64,000 nt of DNA from assembly GCA_036925085.1 (NCBI GenBank), contig JAUPFP010000015.1, positions 581,001-645,000 of the forward strand. The letters are read 5' to 3'. A model generated the notes under the pieces. The model searched no databases, was not told the origin of the DNA, and saw only the letters and a list, made by a program, of their open reading frames with translations. This stretch comes from Brachycybe producta (Eukaryota; Arthropoda; Diplopoda; Playtdesmida; Andrognathidae). Shown in pieces: positions 1 to 11,905 of the stretch (positions within the stretch are counted from its first letter, which is position 1; every line of letters starts with the position of its first letter). Both the position numbers and the translations under genes were made by a program.

Positions 1-1934
1 AAAAACAAAGTTAGATATTTTTTTTGACAAAAAATTAATTACTGAAATGTTTAGGCCTATAATAAAACATACGCTGACGTGACGTCACACGACAAGGAAC
101 CGGTAGGGGAAAGCAAGTTGGGGGGGGGGGAGGGATTGAAGACCAGCTCTGCAGACAGTGCTGCCACTTAGTGACAGATTTTTGAAACTTAATAAGATCA
201 AAAGTTGTACTTTTTTCTTTCTGTATTTACTTCTTTTGTTAATTGAATTTTAATATATTTTTGAAATGGATAAATGCAGATGTTTTTTTCTAATATTTAA
301 ACAAAACAAATAAATATAAAAAAATTTAGTTATTGTTTTATGACAATACATTAAATTGGCCTACGATTGACGCTACTTATGGTTGCCATAGTAACGCAAG
401 CTGTTCTGTCTATTGTACTCTCCTCCCTCATAAAATCAATTTTTAATCTGAGAAATTTATAGAATAAATCATTTATAAATAAAATTAAAATTAAAATAAA
501 TTTGATATATATTTTAATATGACTAGAAATGTTATTTTAAATCTGAAATTACAAACTGGGTCGTAATTTAATAAGCATAAAAAGGTGGATAGAGGTCATT
601 ATAAAAGAGGGAGAGACAACAGTAAAAAAGATGAGCCCATTCTTAGATACTGCTGCTGCTCAAGTGGGTAACTTAAGACGGCTTTACTACTTAAAAAGAG
701 TCCCCATTCACGCAAGAAAGCCATTGAAGGTGGTGTGAAGAAAATCGGTTTCAAGTTTATTTATGACAAACAATTGGTTTTAGTCAACATTAAAACAAAT
801 CCAAATGACGTTCACCTGTTGCTGTTAAGGTAAGAATAATTAATTTTTTTTTATTAATTTATATATGTTATAATTAAAAAAGGCGGGAATTATTTTGTAT
901 GGGGGTGGTAAGGCGGAGGAATATCTCAAGGTATTAACACAGAAATGAGCAAAGCGCCGTTAGTCACTGTCACTTATCATGTAACATTACGATAATAGAC
1001 GATTACAACTTCGCTAAACTTTCGCTTAATCTTCGTATCTGTAATTTCATCTTCGTTAATCTCCGTATCGCATTCGTATAACGGACCATGCGATTTGTTT
1101 TCTTTTTCTGTTTTCATGCTAATTAAAGCAGAAAATAAAGCTTTTTTTTAAATCTATAAATAGATAAATATTCTGTTTAAAAGAGAAATGATTAATTTTT
1201 AATCTGTTTATACAGTTTTAACGTTTAAATGGGACATGTAACTTAATAAAGATCTGATTTCTGTGAAACCAAAAGTGCAAAAGTCACCTAAAAAAAAGGT
1301 CACTTCTTGAATGCGATTTTAAAGTGTTCCGATTATTTTTTCTTTTACCCCTTCATTCTTATTTTGTTCCGGTTAAATAAACTAGTGTTGATGTTCTTTA
1401 TCGCATTAATAATTACCTAAAATGATTAATTAATCAATTATCGTTGTAATTCGACGCCACTTTTTTTCTGTTTCTCTTTGCAAACTCGAAATTCGGCCGG
1501 TACAAAACCGGAAGTGACATTCTCTTTCCAAGTTCTCAGCTTGTTAATTACCTATTGCGTCACTTCCTCCCTCAACTCGGCTATGTTTCCGCAAACGTCT
1601 GCAGAAAGCCTTACAAAGCAACCTTCTAAAAGTATTAGTTATGTCTATTGCTCTGGTTATGTTGATGTGGCTTACGTTAAGAAAAATTAGTGACATCACG
1701 TGACCTTGAATGAATGACCTTGCCATTACCTACCACAACGACAATGTAGCCCTAACATATGACGTCACTACGTTTCCGTAACTTTAGTAATTTAATAGAA
1801 TAATATCGACATATCCAGAGCATTATGTTTGTAAACGTAAACGCAGCTATCTTTAGCACTTGTTGTAATATCCGTAAACGCAAATAATAAAGACTCATTA
1901 TTATGGCAACAAATAATTATATGCTTTTTGACAG

Positions 1935-2032
1935 AAAAAAAAGACTGGTTAGAGGCTAGATTTAACTTACAACTAAACTGAACACAGAATAACTTTAGGA
2001 GAAGTCTAGCCTCAAACCAGTCTTTTTTTTAT
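1935..2032. repeat. Short hairpin-forming inverted repeat
   Basis: Two arms of about 25 bases (left arm AAAAAAGACTGGTTAGAGGC, right arm its near-perfect reverse complement) flank a loop of roughly 45 bases. It looks like a tiny non-autonomous inverted-repeat element. No target-site duplication was established. Confidence 0.6.
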
Positions 2033-2925
2033 AGCAAAAAGTAAATTCTATTTCGCCTTACTCATTATTAAAAAAAAAGCTATTTTTATAAAATGTTATT
2101 CATGAATTTAGCTATTTTTAAGTTTTTAACAGATGGAAACATTGTTTTATTATATTCTGTTTCAAACTGACGTTTATTTACAAATAAACAAAAGTTTTAT
2201 GAGTTTTATAAACTCAAAATCAGTTTTTAATTTCTTAAACAACATTTAAAAAAATTGGGATTATTTTTAAAATATAAATAAACTAAAATTGATAGAATTG
2301 AATAATAATATAAATAATAAAAATACGTAGACAAAGAAACGTAATTAATAATTCACTTTTAAAGACTTTTTAAGTTTTGAGAAAAACAAAAAAATAGCCC
2401 TTTGATCTTTAATAAGTTGGGATGTTTTATATCCGGAACGGAAACGCAAAACTAAGATAAAAGAAATCTAATGGTGACCACTTTTAATTTAGATCAAAGA
2501 AAATGAAAGAAAAAAATTTCGGTAGTTTTTAACTTGATTTTATTTCATATATAGTTGTTGTTTATGTTAAGTGTGTCCTGGGACGAAGTTCTCTTCTTAA
2601 ATAAAAATTGTGTCATTTTATTCACTTGGTTAGAACAACCAGAAATTGAGAATAAAACTTAAGAAAAAAAAGAGGAGGCTATAATTGTCCCCTTTTTACT
2701 TCAAAATGGTTTCATTGACTCTTTGGGTGGGCTGAGAATTAATTAAGCTGGGTCACGACTGTCTCAGCAGGGTCCCAGGTGATCACCATTACAAAAACAA
2801 GGGCTCCATTATTACGTTTTATGTCAAATATATTCATTCATTCAATGAACCGTCAATGGTAGAAGTAATTTCGCAAAAAGTAATGGACTCTCTTCTCTGT
2901 ATTTGAATTAGTTTTTCAAGTCTTC

Positions 2926-3165
2926 TACCTAGTACACACCTGATAATTTAAATGCATTTAAATAATAAACGTGTTCTACAGAGTCCTGTGAAGGTCAAAC
3001 AAACAATATGAAACTATTGACAAAATATTGATTTAGTATTTCAATTTAAAATATTAATGATAAAAGTCAAATTTTTATTTGGTTCATGTCCTTAACTGGA
3101 TTCCGTATAATTCACCTAAACACATTTAATTTGAACTCATGTGTGTACAAGATATTAGTGTATTT
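2926..3165 (+). repeat. Direct repeat, copy 1 of 2
   Basis: This block recurs in the same orientation at about 3878-4195. Shared landmarks in order are a CACCTGATAATTTAAATGCA segment, a TTCTACAGAG segment, a TTGACAAAATATTGATTTAG-like segment and ACTGGATTCCGTATAATTC. The second copy has extra sequence in the middle. Either an old tandem duplication or two insertions of one interspersed repeat. Confidence 0.7.
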
Positions 3166-3877
3166 GTAAATTGTATTTTTTATTATTTTTTTTCTAATGA
3201 AAATTGCAATTACTTTAATTACTTTTTAGTTGTTAAGTTAAGTTATAATTAAAAAAAAAAATTCAGCTTGGTGATTGTTGTTTTTGAGGTTTTTTATACA
3301 CTTTATCTCTCTGTCTTTTATAATTGAAAAGTAATTAAAATTGTTTTTTGAAAAAAATGGATAATTAATTGATAATAATAATTTCTAAATTTAATTATCA
3401 GGCTCTTGACAAAGCCCACAATTGAGACTGAAGTTATTTATTCCTAAAACCTCACCTCCTCCTTATCTCTCTCCAAAGGTTTAATTAAATTTATTAAAAA
3501 TTTTAATTTAAAATATTTATGAATATAATAATAATAATAATAATATATGTATATACTGTACTGTGTTTGTGTAAATTCTGAACTTTCCTTATGTATTTAA
3601 AGTATTCATTTTGCGGCTCAAGGAGAGAGAAGAGTGTGTTTTTATTTAGAATTCTTTGAAAGTTAACTGTTTAGAAGAAAGTATGGTTTGTGGGGTGGGG
3701 TGGGGGGGGGGTAAACATTTTTGGGTGTATTTTTTTTTCTTTCTGTTTGCAAAACGTTTTCATAATGAAATAGGACAGTTTATTATAAGTAAAGAAAGCA
3801 TAAGTATTTTTGTAAAAAAAATTATTATGCTGTCTTTACTACTTGCTACATAGTGAATTTCTAACAATTATACTTCA

Positions 3878-4195
3878 TCTAATACCTAGTAAAAACACCT
3901 GATAATTTAAATGCATTTAAATAATGTGTTCTACAGAGCCCTCTGTGAAGGGCAAACGAACAATATGTCGTCGAATTCAATTTATTCAGTTAATAATCTG
4001 AAAATATTGAGATTAATACTTAAATATAATTATATAAACTATTGACAAAACATTGATTTAGTATTTCAATTTAAAATATTAATAATAAAGTCAACTTTTA
4101 TTTGGTTCACATGTCCTTAACTGGATTCCGTATAATTCACCTAAACACATTTAATTTGAATTCATTTAACTCATGTGTGTGTGTGTACAAGGTAT
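3878..4195 (+). repeat. Direct repeat, copy 2 of 2
   Basis: This is the longer partner of the block at 2926-3165, in the same order and orientation. It contains an extra segment of about 70 bases after the ACAATATG landmark, so either this copy gained sequence or the other lost it. Confidence 0.7.
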
Positions 4196-4947
4196 AAGGC
4201 ATTGGAGTATTTATAATAATGCTAATTGCTAGTAAATATTAGTAATTAAAAATATTTAAAACCATATCTCCCGCCAAATTTAATAACATGACGATAGAGG
4301 GCGGTGGTAAAGTTAGTATTTTATCATATTACTGTTAGATGGCGTTAGTTGAAGTATAAGTTTTTAGTTTGTAATTTTTAACAAAAGATGGCGCCACGAG
4401 CCATGTCATAATAAAGAAAGATCTTTTTTGCAGCATCTTTTTTATTTTTTTGATAGGATCTTCATATGACAGGATGCTGAATTATTACACATTTAAAAAC
4501 ATAATATGTAGAGGACAAGGTTAAGAGAGAGAGAAAGGAAATGATGAATTTTAATAATTTATAAAGATTTTAATTTTTTCATATAAAGTTTGAAGGCCAA
4601 TGTGTTTGATTTTTAAATACAATTCCAGATGTTCATTTTATAAAGAAAAACCCTTTTGACTACAAAATTTCAAATAAAAAATGACAAGAAACTTTCTGGA
4701 AAACGTTTTTTCTAAAAGTTTTTCACTTAGAAAGAAATTTATATGTAGTTATTTAAAAGTATGAAAATGAAATAATTAGGTTTGCGTTTCATAATTCAGC
4801 ATTTAAGAAGAAGAAATTGAAAGAATTTTAGTTACTAGAAAAGCCATACTAAGCTTACATTTGAGTTGGTAAAATTAGTATAAACACCTCTCAAACTCTA
4901 TGATTATATTTTAATTTTTCGAGTATCTAAAATGTGTTGAATGGGAT

Positions 4948-5156
4948 TTAGAAACTAGAAGGGTAGCGCAATCACTTTAGAACATTTTTCATGTTGATAT
5001 ATTTCAAAATAAGCTTTTTTATGTTAGTTCGAAAATGGACTAAATTTAAGCAGACAACATTTAACAAACTATTTTTTTTCATTTTTGTTTATAAAAAGTT
5101 TATTTTGAAAGATATCAACATGAAAATACCCTTAAGTGACGACCCTTCTAGTTGTT
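4948..5156. mobile_element. Family A palindromic element (MITE-like)
   Basis: The left end reads TTAGAAACTAGAAGGGTAGC and the right half returns as its reverse complement, ending in CCCTTCTAG. Between them the two arms carry ATGTTGATAT / ATATCAACAT and AAAATAAGCTTTTTTAT / ATAAAAAGTTTATTTT. The same plan recurs at least ten times in the window, including inside introns. No open reading frame is present, which fits a non-autonomous element or palindromic repeat. Confidence 0.75.
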
Positions 5157-5209
5157 TTCAGAGTTCGAAAATCAGCTGTTTATAAACCATCTTAATAGGA
5201 TTTTTCCTG

Positions 5210-5425
5210 ATAACATGATTACAGAAAATGTCATAAAATTATGATGGTCACTGCTTGTGTGCTGGTATTTTTATAATTGTCATATTATTCTACATAGCAG
5301 TCATATGGACAATATTTTTCATAATAATAATAATTAATAATTTGCATTTGTGACTGTTACACAAGTTATGAGCTAGATATGACAATTTAGTGTCATATGA
5401 TATTTCTTTCTGTAATGAGGCCTCA
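5210..5425. mobile_element. Inverted-repeat element, ATTACAGAA family, copy 1
   Basis: The ends are ATTACAGAAAATG at the left and TTTCTGTAATGAGG at the right, so they are inverted repeats. The interior shares GTCACTGCTTGTGTG, GCAGTCATAT and GACAATTTA landmarks in the same order with the copy at 8537-8760. This is a short non-coding element family. Confidence 0.65.
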
Positions 5426-5948
5426 ACAGTTTCGAAAAATCTGCTGTAACATCCTAAGTCTATGTAACGTTTGAGGGGTGGGGGGGATTGTTTTCTTGTA
5501 AAACAAAATCTGAAATGAGTCATTTTTTTTTGGTCCAAACTAAGGATTCTAACATGAAAATGATTTCTTTTCAAGTAATAAACTTGAGAAAGGAAAAGGA
5601 GGTTTTTAAGTGAGAGGCAAGAAAAAATGGAACTTTGTAAAAAAATATGTGTCATATTGTTGGTTGACCCTCTTTTTTGTTTTTTTGTCATAAAGTAAAC
5701 CACATACAACATTCCCAAATATTGTCAGTCACTCGAAATAAAACAACAAGAGATTTGTAATCTTTACAATTGAGAAAGCCAAGTGCCACCAAATAAGTCC
5801 AAAAACGTCAATCATAAATATAGCCCACAATTACATTTTGCACAATATATGTAAAATAAATTTTTTAAAAAAAAGATCATTGCAATAAAACTGTAGTTAA
5901 TTTTGCATTTTAAAAGCAACAATAAGATATTGAAAGTTGTATAAACTA

Positions 5949-6118
5949 GATATATTTCAAAATAAACTTTTTATAGATAAAAATTATAAAAAAAAAATAT
6001 CGTCCACTTAAGAGTTGGGTCATTTTAAAACTGCCATAAAAAAGCTTATTTTTTAAAAAAAAATAGCAATATGAAAATAGCCTTAAGTGATTAAGGCCCT
6101 TCTAGTTTCTAAAACACT
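5949..6118. mobile_element. Family A palindromic element, left end truncated
   Basis: The block starts inside the left arm (GATATATTTCAAAATAAACT) and runs to a full right end (CTTAAGTGATTAAGG then CTTCTAGTTTCTAAAACAC). A separate left-end-like fragment (GGAAACTAGAAGAGTA) lies near 6214. Confidence 0.65.
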
Positions 6119-6668
6119 CAAAATTTCTCTTAATTTTGCTCCTGAAAGACAGAATAGTGGGGATTCAATGAGGTATTTCCACTTCAATACCAGCGAAAGA
6201 ACTTTAAAGTATTTTGGAAACTAGAAGAGTAAATTAATGTGGGATTTTAATGTTGATATCTATAAATTTATGGCAATTTCAAATTCTTATTTTTTTTACA
6301 TAAAAATGGGCTAAAAGTGACTGCAGTTCATTTAAATAAATAAGCCAACCAACCAGTAATGTAAAATTTAAAAAAAAAATTGCTTGTAGAATCTGACATT
6401 AAATTTATGTCAGTCTACTAAGAATTGAGACAACATTTACTCAAAAAAAACGAGTTATAATTATAGTTTTTAAATTATAAACAACAACTTTTTAAGTGTC
6501 AACAATGTAATTATATCAAATGACATCAAATATCCATTGAATTTATTAGATTTTCAGTACCAATCAGAGATAGAAATGCACAAAACACCAATAATTCCAT
6601 TTGTATTTTGCATCATTTTTTAATATTCCTAAATGCAACAAGGAAACGTGTATCACTTGTACTACAAC

Positions 6669-6778
6669 TTGAACCCTCTAATCAAGGTTCCAACATAGAA
6701 GAATACCTTGTTTTGATGAGTAAACTTCAAACAGGATTTTTTTTTCTATGTTGGAACCCTGCTTAGAGGGTTGAAGTT
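6669..6778. mobile_element. Family B element (TTGAACCCTCT ends)
   Basis: An inverted repeat: the left end reads ACTTGAACCCTCTAATCAAG with GTTCCAACATAGAA, and the right end reads TTCTATGTTGGAACCCTGC and GAGGGTTGAAGTTG. Similar or partial copies lie near 8272-8350, 8434-8536, 15385-15512, 26511-26535 and 58588-58612. Confidence 0.65.
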
Positions 6779-7271
6779 GTCACTTTTTCTTCTCGATCTT
6801 TTTTTTTTACTAATTACTACTACCAAATGTAACTTAAGTTTCATTTGTCCCAAATATGATTAACATTGATGAAATTTGGATAAACCATCACTTTATATGG
6901 ATGTAAAACTAACTGGATTATAAAATTTAACCTATTTCCAGTTTTTCAGTTCGAAAAATTCTCATTTATTTGCTTTTTTTCTTTAAAACAAAAATTAGAA
7001 TAATAAACAGAAATAAATGTGATTTCATCTTTTTTGAGTAATGTTTTCTCCATAAAATGAGTCACAATATTGAAGTGTCAATATATATTTTTTTACAACC
7101 GGAAAACGAGATTAAAATGGAGGAACATGAAAAGTTAAATTAAACTTGTGTGTTTGATAATTCCTTTATAAACAAATGTAATAAACAAGCTACTTATAAT
7201 TATGTTTTGCAAATATAAAGAACTTTTCCAAGTATTTTAGAAGCATCTTTAAAAAGGAAATTTAAAGTTAT

Positions 7272-7471
7272 GTTAGAAACTAGAATAAATAATCAGATTA
7301 AAAGTTTATTTGAAAAATTGAAAATAAACTTTTTGTGAAAGTTTGAAATAAGACTCAAAGTTTTAATTACATTTTCATCTTCCAATTTGAGCTAGAAAAT
7401 GACACATTTTAAACTTTTTAAATTTTCATATACATGTACATTTTCATATTTGTTATTCTAGTTTCTAACAC
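7272..7471. mobile_element. Family A-related element with TTAGAAACTAGAAT ends
   Basis: The left end is GTTAGAAACTAGAATAA and the right end TTATTCTAGTTTCTAAC, a perfect inverted pair. The interior is diverged from the main family A but still contains AAACTTTTTGTG-type segments. The ends with AGAAT rather than AGAAG suggest a subfamily. Confidence 0.65.
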
Positions 7472-7710
7472 TAGTTTTTTTTTTTCATTAAATTGCTTCT
7501 AAAACGATGTCAATGGTTGAAATTCACTCTTTCAAATGTTTTTTAAAATGTTTTCAAAACAGTTTTAATGTAATGAACAACTTTATGTTTGAATTTAAAA
7601 TTCCCACTTCTAAACAAAAAAAAATAGACACCAATTGGTAGGGGGGGGGGGGGGGGTCGGGTCAATGGGGGCACAAGTTACGACTCAAACTAGTGCATCA
7701 AAATATTAGT

Positions 7711-7875
7711 GGTGGTTCACACCATGTTCTCAATGTAATGTTACGGTCGCTCTCAACTGCACATGTGCATTTCTCAAATGCACCAATAGAAATAGACGTT
7801 ACTTGCAGTATAACTGCATTCTGCACATGCGCAATAGAGAGCAACCTTACATTAACCAACATTGTCTGAACCAGG
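7711..7875. mobile_element. Inverted-repeat element with GGTTCACACCATG ends
   Basis: The left arm GTGGTTCACACCATGTTCTC and its continuation through a TGCACATGTGCA segment matches the reverse complement of the right arm (TGCACATGCGCA to CATTGTCTGAACCAG) at most positions. The interior is short and non-coding. A MITE-like element; no target-site duplication established. Confidence 0.6.
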
Positions 7876-8536
7876 ACTAAAGAGGGTCAACTAAGGAATA
7901 CTAATATAACTTAATAAAGCAACATGAAAATCTCTTCCAAGCTCTTGTTTCATGGTCATCATGTTTGTTTTAATTTTGACATTAAAATTTAAAAAAAAAA
8001 TTGTCCATGTGCCATTAATTTGTTACAGTTGTTGCAATTTTTGTTTTAACCATGTTTTAATTACTTATAATAGTGCCCTTGACTTTGCTGCTAATTTCAT
8101 TTCCTCATCTTTCACCAATTCAACTAAATTGTCACAAGCCTGATTTTAGCTCTACTGTCATCACATTTATAAAAAAATGGATGGGAGAAGCCAAAACATG
8201 TCGGCCCAAGACTACATCCCAAAAAACTTAACCTCAATATGAAGAGGAAAACTTGGCACTTAACTGTAAACTTGAACCCTCTTGAGCAGGGTTTCAAAAT
8301 TGATGACTTTCTCCTCAATAAAATAATGTTCTATTTTGGAATCCCGTTTTAAAAAAAAAAAATGGAAATAATTATTACTTTGCAAGCAGCTCTAAGAGCC
8401 TATGGCAGAGGGATAATTGATCTAAAACTGGCATTAGAAGTTGAACCTTCTGTTGAGGAGAAAAAAGTGAAGGAAGTGATAAACAAAACACTTAAGTGTA
8501 AACTTGGAGCCCTCTGAATAGGGCTATGTTGGAACC

Positions 8537-8760
8537 ATAGAGCCTCATTACAGAATAAGTCATAATATTGTGGCTGTCATATCTTATGATGTCACTGCTT
8601 GTGTGTGCATTATGACTATCACATTATGTTGTGCACTAGCCAATGGCAGTCATATTGGGACAATTTTGTAATTTGATTTTGTGACTCTTACAAGGTTATA
8701 AGCCGGATGTGACAATTTACTGTCATATGACAGGTTTTTTTTTCCATTTCTGTAAGTTGA
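8537..8760. mobile_element. Inverted-repeat element, ATTACAGAA family, copy 2
   Basis: The ends are CCTCATTACAGAATAAG and CCATTTCTGTAAG. The order of interior landmarks (GTCACTGCTTGTGTG, GGCAGTCATAT, GTGACAATTTAC) matches the copy at 5210-5425 in the same orientation. Confidence 0.65.
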
Positions 8761-11700
8761 ACGTTGTGTTCCAGAGGGTTCAGGTGTTAAATTTTCTTCT
8801 TGAATTTGGACAATTAAGATTTTCAAATGATTTTCTGGCTTTGAAACTGTTAAAAAATGTTGCAATAACTCATTTGTTTTTGTCATTCCGTAACCCTTTT
8901 TTTTTAAATCTCCCGCCAACCTGGAGCCACTCTTTAAAAAAAAAAAAGTGAAACTGGTCCCAGTTTTGAAGATTTTGTTTTTGGGGTATAAGGGGGGGGG
9001 GGGGTGGTAGTGGTTGTTGTTGTTGGTGGTGGCGTCAGTGCGACATTTGAGGATTTTTTTTTGTTCCAGTCTTTAAAAACTAAACCCCACACATTTTTTT
9101 TGTGGTTCCTTTCTATGATATCCTCCTCCTGTCTTATGTATTTTTAATTTTTCATTAGTTTGGCAGCTCTGATATAAGATGGGGCGGGTGCAAGTTTTAC
9201 TTTTACAAGAAGGAGAGAGAGAGAGATACATATAATGTGTATATTATATAAATACCTTATGCCACAGTCTTTCAAAGAACATTTAGAACTGAGGATCTGA
9301 CTTTGAAAACTACTAAATTTTAAAAGCTCAAAATTTCCACTTTTTAAGCTTTTCAGAAATTCAATTTTGTAATAATAATTATATCAATAATTTTTTTTTA
9401 ATCAAAAGGATTTTTTTTTGGGCCACAATTTAATGACTTTAAAAGAAGGTAATATCTCAAATGTATGGTAAAACTCTGGATTTTCAATATTTATTTATCT
9501 TTTACAAATTATTGATTGTTTTAAATTATATTGGTTAATTAAGAATTTAAAAAAAGTCAATTTTTATTGGTTTATAATAATGTAAAGCATTTTTAAAAAA
9601 AAAAATGTGATGTACTGTATGTGTGCAAAAAAGTTAACTTTTTTTTAAAATGTAAAATGTATTTTGTTAGAAACTAGAATAATGCTAGGTAAATATATAT
9701 AACTTATAATAAGAGGAAATAGCATGAAGAAATTTCAAATTTAATAGAATATAGAATAATAGTAAATGGATGCAAAAAAGTATTTTTTTTTTTCATGAGA
9801 ATATTTTTGAAAATAAGGTTTTTAATAATTTTTCAAACTTCTATAAAAAATTTTATTTTAAAATATAAGTTTTCATAAAAATACCAATTATATAATTCCT
9901 AAACTAAACTTTGAATTTATTTGCAAAATTAATTACCACTAATAATTAAACAGCTGTTAACTTTTATATTTTCAATTTTTGTTATTTAAATTTGCTATTT
10001 TTGTTAGAAATTGTCCAAATCGATTGCAATAAAAGCAGTGATCAATAGCTAATTTTTATTTTTGTAAGCAATTCAGACTTAATACTATATTTTTCATGTT
10101 AATCAATTTAAATAACAACAATGAATTTATTTAAAGATAAATAATTTATTGAGAATCAAGACATATTTTGAAATGTTTTTTTAAAGAGTGAAAGATCTAA
10201 ATTTCTTTTCAATTGTTTCTATAATTCGATTTAAATTAAACTTGTTATATTCTTATAATTATATAAAAAAAATATCTATAGAAACCAGTTTTATTTGTGA
10301 TTGATTGAGTTCAACCTATTTTTAATTTAAAACACAGAAAAAGAAAAACGTGGGCAACAAAAATGTGATGGTGTTGAAAACAAGGAGTTAATATATGCAA
10401 ATGAGTTGCTGATTTGCATATATATGAACATATATATTGCTTAGTTTTATCTTAAGTAGGGTTCTATAAATACACCTGCCCTTATTTTAACTTATGAAAG
10501 TTGTGTTTATTTATAAATAGGACCAACAACAGTTAAATCCAGTCTAGTGAGCTTTTGAGTTATAATAGTAAGTAGCCTAATTTTTAAACTACAAAAAAAT
10601 ATATATTAGGCCCTAAATATTTGATCTACAAAGTAATTAGTTCTTGCTAAGGGCCATTTCAAGTTTCCATTATGGCCACGTATAACAAGATAAGGCTAGG
10701 TCAGAGAGTATTAGGGTCAACAGAGATGTGTAAGTCCGGGGCAAGATGTCTTATCTACTGGGGTTTTCCGTGTTCTAAATTCAAAAGAGGGTCAAACACA
10801 ACTCGTGGTTCAATTTTTTTTTTAATAAAAAAAATTTAAAGTTAGAAACTCATCAGAAAAAACGTCTATTTAAAGAGACGTGGTTTTTTTTTGTGCATTT
10901 TTGAAAAATTTGACCTACTGCTTTTACCTTTTTTGGTGGGGTTTTTTTACAAATACAAATTTTGGTCTTAGTTTTTTTGTTCTTCTCGAAAATTGGCATA
11001 ATGATATGTAAATGGTATTACATGATGATATTATTATTCAATCTATCCAGTGCTACAATGGCATAGTTTGGCACATCGCAGGGCTGAGTTAAGTTTGAAA
11101 TTGTTTAGAAAAATTACACGTGGTGATTGTCCTAAACCACAGTCCAGTGATATTCATAAAGCACTATACATGGGCAGGGCTGACCACTCTTAAGAAAAAT
11201 TAGGAAAATTATTGCTAAAGAAAGATTCATATTATTGGTCTTTTTTTCCCCCCTAGAGTTATAAGACAATGGAACTCTTTTCTTCCTGAGGAAGAAGTGG
11301 TGAATGGGGATAATTTTGTTTTCTGGGATTGACATTTGTATATTCATTTTGTTTGACAATGCATAATGCTGCATGTGGACTTTTATGTCCCTCTGTCATA
11401 GGCCTATTTGGCTGCTAGCAGAGTACTAATTGTAATTGTTTCCAACAAACACTGTTACAACTAAAGAATGTTGGACTTGCTCTGAAGGAAGATTTTTCTT
11501 CTCAGCATATGTAAACTAATCCCAAAAATTCAAACACTTGGACCCACTTTAAAAATGGGTCCAAGTATTAAAGTGTAAGTGTCCTTGACATTAAGCATAG
11601 TTGCCTAATTTGGCGGCAGTTATTAAAATTTAATTGCCATGTTTACTACTAAAAATGACAACTCAAAAACGCAAAAAAAAGTTTTAAAACTTAACATAAT

Positions 11701-11905
11701 TAGATTAAAAACCATTGAAAAAATATCAATTTCATTTATCACCCAAATACGTTATACATTTACGAATTTTACCTTTTTTTTGTATTTATTTTATTTACAG
11801 TTTGAGAGGGGAAACTTTTTTTTTTTTTTTTTTGCTTTTTTTTTAAACAGAAAAGCAGAAGTTTTTCTTTAAATTAATTTTTCCTGCGTTGTGATATTAA
11901 GAGAG

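Larger units (their letters stand above)
1..11905. other. Gene-poor, repeat-rich stretch
   Basis: I see no supportable protein gene here. Open frames are short, AT-rich and carry no recognisable domain. The stretch holds poly-G tracts (near 120, 3705, 7640, 8990), several small inverted-repeat elements listed separately, and a long direct repeat. One coding-like block with splice-like edges (about 678-829) is treated under findings. Confidence 0.7.

Noticed and set aside
5290..5718. 142-residue minus-strand open frame
   Set aside because: It overlaps an ATTACAGAA-family element and low-complexity DNA, and shows no recognisable domain.
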